Shown here one piece after another: positions 22,180-26,887 of a stretch of DNA of 26,887 nucleotides. The DNA lies in the NCBI GenBank assembly GCA_964489835.1, contig CAZBBC010000052.1:1-26887 (forward strand). Direction: 5' to 3'. Under the pieces are notes generated by a model. It saw nothing but the letters and a program-made list of their open reading frames with translations, had not been told where the DNA came from and made no database searches. The stretch's first letter is position 1. The number at the start of each line of letters is the position of its first letter. The position numbers and the translations under genes were made by a program. Source of the stretch: CAZBBC01 sp964489835. Its GTDB lineage: Bacteria > Calditrichota > Calditrichia > JAJRVZ01.

Positions 22180-25158
22180 TTAAAAAACTAATTGTAAACC
22201 AACGCGATAGGTTGATTGTTCACTGTAAACCGCTGGATTGGTGTAAGGACCGGTTGGATCTCTGTCGGGATTACCGTCGCCATCCTGATCCTGATCGTAA
22301 TAGCCAACATCAGCGAGATACAGTATATTATTATGTCCGAATAAATCATCCTGCAGATTATTGGCCCATATAAAGACTTTCAATTTATAACGGTCACTCA
22401 GACTGATCTGTTTATCAAGAATCAGATCCAGATCATAAGTGGCCGGCATACGCTGGTCATTAATCGGAATAATCCTGGTTCTCGCCAAAGAAGAGTATGG
22501 CAAACCGGATCCATATCGGGCAACCACGTATAATCCGATATCATTGAAAACGGAAGTTCCCAATAAATTCTCATCAGTCGGGATCCTGAAATTTACATTG
22601 GCATTGACCGTATGGCGTTGATCCCAATCGAGAAAATTTTCTTCGGTGGGAATGATATCACCCGACCAGGTCAGATCATAGTTTTGACGCGAGCTTGAAG
22701 ATTTACCTTTAGCCACGGAATAGGTATAGTTGATTTTTCCACTCCAGTAGTTGCTGAAGCGTTGGAATAATTGAACTTCAAAACCACGTACGTTACCAAA
22801 ATCGACATTTTGATAAATAGTATAATAATTAGCCGCATTGTAATATACCTGCCTGGTATCCGTCAATCCCTGAATATCTTTATAGAATCCCTTCACTTCA
22901 ATTTTTAAATTATCCGTAAACTGATGATTAAGACCCAGTTCATAGGCGGTCGTTCTCTCTGGTTCAACAGAAGGATTTCCAATCAGCGGGAAAGCACCGG
23001 AAAGATCAAAAGCGGCATTTTGATATAATAGACGTAATGCCGGTATCTGAAAATAGCGACCATAATTAAAATAAATAACATCACGATCGGAAATCGGATG
23101 CGAAATACCTAATCGGGGACTGAAATACCATTCACTCTTGGTTTCCACCGGATCCTTGATCGTATTGGTTTCAAAATCAACCGGGTTGTCTTCGTCAGCC
23201 GGAACTGTTGCATTGGCATTCCAGTAATCAACACGCATACCGGCATTTACAATCATCCCCTCATACTCGATCTTATCCTCAAAGAAAGCAGCCCCATTAT
23301 AGGGATACACATGGGTGTTCTGCCCGTAAATATTGCCACCGGAAGCAACATCACGATCAAAATCAAACAGATCATAATAAGTCAGTTCAAATCCGCTTTT
23401 GATCTCATTGAATTTATTTATCTGATTATAATAGGTTGATTTAAATCCCCAGGTGACCTTTTCGTCGTCGCCCCATCGTAATCTTTGATAGGTGGTACCG
23501 TTACCATAGGTATAAAACCCATCCTCATCCTGGGTATTACCAATAGGGATATCACCCCACCATATCCATTGATCACGCGGATTGCCTTCTGATGCATCGA
23601 CATAATCATTGTTATTGTTATCTTTAAACAAATCCGTATTACCGTTATCTCTCTTCCAATCCCAGATACCATTTCCATTCAGATCTTCGTCCCGGTAATC
23701 GCCATCACCATCGATATCATCGGGTACACCATCACCATCAACATCATAGGCAATATCGAAGTGAAAATCGCCATCGGTATCTTCATTAATATTTTCATTG
23801 ATATTGTATTTCTGAGACGTTTGTGTACGACTCAGTTTCGCTTCAAAAAAGGACTTTGGACTGATCTGATACGTCCAGTTAAAAATAAAATGATTACTTC
23901 TGTCCTCAAATTCGCGATTATGATCGAGCATGTTATGGACATTCAATTGGCCGTCATTGTTAAGATCTTCACTGTCAATAATACCGTTTTTGTTCAGATC
24001 TTCACCGGCATCCAAAAAACCGTTGCGGTTTAAATCCTCGGTATCCAGACGGCCATTACCATACCAGCCATATAAAGGATCATTGGGATCATCTACCTGC
24101 ATCAAGGGATTTTGATCTTCAACGGTCGGTCTTCTATAACGGTTGACCGTTTCCCACTGACCATTCTGTCCCTCTTCCCAATCATTCCAATTACCGCCAA
24201 ACTGGAAAGTAACTTTATGTCTCTGAGAAGGTGTCCAGGTAAGTTTTGATTCAATCTGATAATTTTTTGTATCTTCATGATCAAAGCGACCACTGTCTTT
24301 TTCATATTCACCGGCTACGAAAAATTTCAGCCTTTTATCATATCCAAAATAATTGGAGATCGGCTCCGGACCTCCTAATGAAAATTCAATATTATGTTGA
24401 CCATGGTGATCCTTCAATGAGGAGCTGATGCCGCTGAGATCACTGGTTTTATATCTTACAGTTCCGGAATAGGTAGGACCACCTTCCCTGATGACCATGT
24501 TGACAACACCGGACTGGGCATCACCAAACTCTGCACTAAATCCACCGGTAGTAACGGACATCTCTTCGACGGCGAATTCGGGAATATTGCTATCAAAAGC
24601 TTTGGTCATCGGATCCATCACGGTTACGCCATCTATCTGATAGAGGATTTCACCATCTCTACCGCCACGGGCATGGCCATCAACAAATCCCGGGGTGATG
24701 TTGACGATAGCCTCCACATTCTCGAAGGGGATTGCCTGAATTTCATCATAGGACATGATCGTCCGGCTGGCTGTAAGATCCTTTTGAATTAACGGCCGTT
24801 GGGCAATGACTACAATTTCTTCACCTAATTCGATAGCGACTTGCTGCAATTCAAAATCGGCCCGGGTGGTGAGATCGGCCTGTATCCGCACATCCTGAAG
24901 TTGAACGGACTGATAACCGACATAGGAAACTTCCAAATTGTAAGAGCCAACGGGAACATTTATAATAAAATATATACCATCGATGTCGGTTGATCCCCCC
25001 AGAAAAGTCCCTTCTACAATAACGTTTACACCCGGCAAGGGTTCTCCGGTTGCCTTATCAACCACTACACCGGTAATTTTTCCTCTGGTACCAGCAAAAA
25101 GCAAAGCCGGTAGGAGAAGCAAAATGCCCCAGATAACAAATAATTTAGAACTTCTCAT
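22180..25158 (-). CDS. TonB-dependent outer-membrane receptor with EF-hand-like Asp/Asn-rich insertions
   Basis: A 992-aa outer-membrane transporter counted from the ATG at 25158. A signal peptide (ending PALLFA-G) is followed by a carboxypeptidase-regulatory-like domain at about 27-107 (GVVVDKATGEPLPGVNVIVE). The plug is at about 112-225 (GEEIVVIAQRPLIQKDLTAS, GHARGGRDGEILYQIDGV, TTGGFSAEFGDAQSGVVNMV), and the rest is a barrel ending in YRVGLQLVF. Two clusters in the barrel region hold EF-hand/dockerin-type loops: about residues 366-406 (DLNRNGFLDAGE, DLNKNGIIDSED, DLNNDGQLN) and 457-526 (DVDGDGVPDD, DLNGNGIWD, DNNNNDYVDASE). A shorter stretch, DQDQDGDGNPDRD, sits near the C-terminus. Such loops usually bind Ca2+, and here they would be extracellular. 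The frame also opens at ATG 25167, but that abuts the Shine-Dalgarno. The plug is paralogous to that of the 1357-3894 receptor. Confidence 0.92.
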   Translation of the reverse strand: MRSSKLFVIWGILLLLPALLFAGTRGKITGVVVDKATGEPLPGVNVIVEGTFLGGSTDIDGIYFIINVPVGSYNLEVSYVGYQSVQLQDVRIQADLTTRADFELQQVAIELGEEIVVIAQRPLIQKDLTASRTIMSYDEIQAIPFENVEAIVNITPGFVDGHARGGRDGEILYQIDGVTVMDPMTKAFDSNIPEFAVEEMSVTTGGFSAEFGDAQSGVVNMVIREGGPTYSGTVRYKTSDLSGISSSLKDHHGQHNIEFSLGGPEPISNYFGYDKRLKFFVAGEYEKDSGRFDHEDTKNYQIESKLTWTPSQRHKVTFQFGGNWNDWEEGQNGQWETVNRYRRPTVEDQNPLMQVDDPNDPLYGWYGNGRLDTEDLNRNGFLDAGEDLNKNGIIDSEDLNNDGQLNVHNMLDHNREFEDRSNHFIFNWTYQISPKSFFEAKLSRTQTSQKYNINENINEDTDGDFHFDIAYDVDGDGVPDDIDGDGDYRDEDLNGNGIWDWKRDNGNTDLFKDNNNNDYVDASEGNPRDQWIWWGDIPIGNTQDEDGFYTYGNGTTYQRLRWGDDEKVTWGFKSTYYNQINKFNEIKSGFELTYYDLFDFDRDVASGGNIYGQNTHVYPYNGAAFFEDKIEYEGMIVNAGMRVDYWNANATVPADEDNPVDFETNTIKDPVETKSEWYFSPRLGISHPISDRDVIYFNYGRYFQIPALRLLYQNAAFDLSGAFPLIGNPSVEPERTTAYELGLNHQFTDNLKIEVKGFYKDIQGLTDTRQVYYNAANYYTIYQNVDFGNVRGFEVQLFQRFSNYWSGKINYTYSVAKGKSSSSRQNYDLTWSGDIIPTEENFLDWDQRHTVNANVNFRIPTDENLLGTSVFNDIGLYVVARYGSGLPYSSLARTRIIPINDQRMPATYDLDLILDKQISLSDRYKLKVFIWANNLQDDLFGHNNILYLADVGYYDQDQDGDGNPDRDPTGPYTNPAVYSEQSTYRVGLQLVF

Positions 25159-25167
25159 TCTATTCAT

Positions 25168-25174
25168 CCTCCTT
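25168..25174 (-). promoter_or_regulatory. Shine-Dalgarno of the 992-aa receptor gene
   Basis: AAGGAGG on the minus strand. The first in-frame ATG (25167) touches it with zero spacing, whereas the ATG at 25158 is 9 nt away, so translation most likely begins at 25158. Confidence 0.75.
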
Positions 25175-25872
25175 CTATGAATTGAATAATAGAATTGTGG
25201 TTAAAAAAAAATTAATTTTCAATGAAACTTTCATACAAAGTTTACGTAGACAAAAGTATAAATTCTGAATAATTGGCTCACTAAACAATTATTTAGCATC
25301 TGGGGTGATGTCTATTAGGAGCCTTTCTTTAGGCTTATTGTGCTTACTGCGACTTTACGCTATGAATATATAAAAAAGAAAATTCAAGTACAAGGGTATC
25401 TTGTATTTTTTAATAAAATTGTGATATTTATTACAAATCAGTAAATGTTCCTTTTTCAGTATTTTTCTCTTCATCTATTCGATTGAGAAACATCCCTTCT
25501 GTAAATAATACCTAATCCAGATTTGTCCGTACCTTTCTCTTACCGATTCCATACTTTGAATATCCATTCTGGTGAATCATTATAAGGATTATTATATATA
25601 TACAATGAAAATTACGATTTAGATCCCCTACGCAGCTTACGGCGGAAAACAATAAACTTTATTGTGACCCAGCCCCACCCTCCCTGCAAGATTCAGGGTG
25701 TTGTTTATAAATAACATAAAGTAATTTTATATCCCCCTTAGTCCCCCTTTTACAAGGGGGAGACAGACCTTGCATATCTATAAAGCTGTACGAAAAAAGC
25801 AATACTGCAACAGCCTTTACAACAAATGAAATTTAAAACGCAACCTACCGGAACAATTTACGTATGTAAATA
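25175..25872. other. Intergenic region between divergent genes
   Basis: About 700 nt of AT-rich sequence between divergently transcribed genes; promoters for both must lie here. I see no gene. It contains a CACCCT...AGGGTG hairpin near 25674-25700 and one CCCCCTTAGTCCCCCTTTTACAAGGGGG unit at 25730-25766, the same family as the tandem units at 9446-9618. The 25168-25300 side has TTTG-containing phrases of the FCB promoter type, but none with acceptable spacing that I can defend. Confidence 0.6.
25730..25766. repeat. C/G-rich hairpin repeat, single copy
   Basis: A CCCCCTTAGTCCCCCTTTT-type phrase followed by AAGGGGGAGA forms a short C5/G5 hairpin. It matches the order and wording of the first half of the tandem units at 9446-9618 and so belongs to the same dispersed family. 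Confidence 0.65.
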
Positions 25873-25880
25873 TAGATTTG
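25873..25880 (+). promoter_or_regulatory. Possible FCB-type -7 box (TAGATTTG)
   Basis: TAGATTTG fits the Bacteroidota sigma-A consensus TAnnTTTG and lies 38 nt before the ATG of the 164-aa gene, a sensible distance. No TTTG is present at the expected upstream distance (only ATTT near 25855), so this is a weak call. Confidence 0.3.
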
Positions 25881-25918
25881 GGAAACAAAACTAAACCTTA
25901 AATAAATGGGAGGTTATT

Positions 25919-26413
25919 ATGAAGAATCGCGGTGTTTTAACCAGTATATTCATACTCCTTTTTGTATTGACTTCATTTAGTAGCGGCTTCAGTGATTATC
26001 AAAAACTCGATTGGGAATACCTGCATGATACTCTTGGTGATTTTGATATTGAAAATCTGAGAAATGAAATTGAAGGCTATCAAGAACTAGACTGGGTGAA
26101 TCTTAGTAAAAGTATTATTGAAAAAATGGCGGCAGAAGATTTTGAGACACAACGATTAGCGATGTGTAATATTATTCTGTATAATCATTTGTCCGGCGAT
26201 CATTTGGATGTCGATGAGACCGTCTTTGATTTACTAAACATTTATAATACCAATGAGAATCCTAAAGTCAGACAACTCGCTGTTGTTACTTTGCATTCAA
26301 TCGGGAACAAATGGGCGATGAAAAATCTTTGTGAAAGTTTACAGTATGAACAAGATGAGAATCTAAAAAGATTTATGGCATACTGTGTATATGACTACCA
26401 TTGCCATCGTTGA
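25919..26413 (+). CDS. Small secreted protein with HEAT-like helical repeats, function unknown
   Basis: A 164-aa protein with a signal peptide (residues 1-24, ILLFVLTSFSSGFS). The mature part is predicted to be almost all helical and contains HEAT-like helix pairs: DFETQRLAMCNIILYNHL at about 75-92 and NPKVRQLAVVTLHSIGNK at about 113-130, followed by ENLKRFMAYCVYDYH. An internal near-repeat (YQKLDWEYL and YQELDWVNL) occurs at about 27 and 54. HEAT repeats bind other proteins; the partner is unknown. GGGAGG lies 5 nt upstream of the ATG. It is a single-gene transcript with its own terminator at 26451-26480 and is transcribed away from the receptor gene. Confidence 0.82.
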   Translation: MKNRGVLTSIFILLFVLTSFSSGFSDYQKLDWEYLHDTLGDFDIENLRNEIEGYQELDWVNLSKSIIEKMAAEDFETQRLAMCNIILYNHLSGDHLDVDETVFDLLNIYNTNENPKVRQLAVVTLHSIGNKWAMKNLCESLQYEQDENLKRFMAYCVYDYHCHR

Positions 26414-26450
26414 TCATTTTTGTATTACAATTAAACATTGATTTTAATAG

Positions 26451-26480
26451 AATCCCGCATTTGATGCGGGATTTTTTTTT
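26451..26480 (+). terminator. Rho-independent terminator of the 164-aa gene
   Basis: AATCCCGCAT (26451-26460) pairs with ATGCGGGATT (26464-26473) around a TTG loop and is followed by a run of T to 26480. It lies 38 nt past the stop codon. Confidence 0.95.
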
Positions 26481-26887
26481 GATGTTTATCGGAATTAGGA
26501 ACTGGTAACTGGTAATTACTAATTGGTTAAATCATTGGTTTTCATCCCGTAGGGAGCTTCTTCCATGTTGTGGATAATACCAGCAAGCAGGAAGATTCTT
26601 TCAGAATGTCAAATAAATAATCCAAAATTAATAAAATATTCTAAAAATACTTTGCGAACTTTGCGCTTCCTTTGCACTTCCTTTGCGGTTAAAAAGTAGA
26701 AGAAGAATATCGAATAAATCCAGCACTCCGGACTTATACTAATTTAATCTTTTGCAAATTCAAAGAAGCACATAATTCAATAATCGTATCCTCGTAGAGG
26801 ATAAATTATTGTAATAAGAGGCATAAACCAATACACCATCCTCGTAGAGGATGCATTATTGGTGGTATTAGTAGATTTAATGAAAAA
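26481..26887. other. Gene-free right end of window with dispersed repeats
   Basis: No gene is supported. It contains short repeated phrases (AACTGGTAACTGGTAATTACT near 26500, and a CTTTGCG-AACTTTGCG-CTTCCTTTGC phrase at 26649-26690 that resembles CTTTGCGCCGTTGCGGTTAA at 60-78) and the hairpin pair at 26788-26852. Confidence 0.65.
26788..26852. repeat. Two identical 15-bp hairpins with 50-bp period
   Basis: ATCCTC-GTA-GAGGAT occurs at 26788-26802 and again at 26838-26852, separated by AT-rich sequence with partial similarity (AAATTATT versus GCATTATT after each hairpin). On the opposite strand the core reads CTACG, as in the hairpins at 6746-6811. The array may continue past the window edge. 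Confidence 0.75.

Noticed and set aside
26788..26852. CRISPR repeats with ~35-bp spacer
   Set aside because: The repeated unit is only 15 bp, the spacers are AT-rich and partly similar, and the same hairpin design occurs elsewhere with different stems. The array could extend past the window, but nothing supports CRISPR.

Overview
The window (about 40% G+C by eye) looks like a chromosome segment from a Gram-negative bacterium of the Fibrobacterota-Chlorobiota-Bacteroidota (FCB) superphylum, perhaps a Calditrichota/KSB1/Marinimicrobia-like or Ignavibacteria-like lineage. The grounds are two TonB-dependent receptors with N-terminal carboxypeptidase-regulatory-like domains, a PorV/PorQ-family outer-membrane protein, and four large secreted proteins ending in the type A sorting domain of the type IX secretion system (T9SS): NYPNPFN motif, a WDG/WNG motif, then a GxYxYxL...KKMxLLK tail. 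A fifth secreted protein has a divergent version of that tail. No rRNA, tRNA, CRISPR or T9SS core gene is visible. I support 12 protein genes, nine on the minus strand.

Layout. At 276-3894 two plus-strand genes encode a small surface protein and a TonB-dependent receptor. They are bracketed by a perfect 49-bp inverted repeat (1-49 and 3944-3992). At 4250-6265 (minus) lies a secreted M1-family metallopeptidase with a sorting domain. An 834-nt repeat-rich gap follows. At 7124-10158 (minus) a secreted matrixin-type metzincin lies downstream of a 181-aa secreted protein, with a tandemly duplicated C/G-rich hairpin unit between them. A second repeat-rich gap (10159-10900) ends at an intrinsic terminator (10901-10936). 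That terminator closes a long minus-strand gene run, 21800 to 10954: a 765-aa secreted protein with a divergent sorting tail, a PorV-like barrel, a 1421-aa sorting-domain protein, a TPR lipoprotein and a 700-aa sorting-domain protein. Upstream, a 992-aa TonB-dependent receptor (22180-25158) is separated from the run by a 245-bp MITE with a 9-bp target duplication. A small secreted helical-repeat protein with its own terminator lies at 25919-26480.

How the genes may work together. The 10954-25158 block reads as a cell-surface module: a TonB-dependent transporter, a PorV-type protein (PorV acts as the T9SS shuttle/attachment barrel in Bacteroidota), three surface-bound cargo proteins and a periplasm-facing TPR lipoprotein. 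The flanking M1 and matrixin peptidases carry the same sorting tail and would join the secreted proteolytic set. The substrate cannot be read from sequence.

Most noteworthy: (i) the 1421-aa protein seems to carry an M30 (hyicolysin)-like domain whose HExxH site is replaced, suggesting a secreted pseudo-protease fused to five N-terminal Ig-like repeats; (ii) the 992-aa receptor has clusters of EF-hand/dockerin-like DxNxNGxxDxxE loops inserted in its barrel region, and the adjacent cargo is also Asp-rich; (iii) the plus-strand receptor cassette sits between perfect inverted repeats; (iv) several families of small palindromic or transposon-like repeats fill nearly every longer gap.
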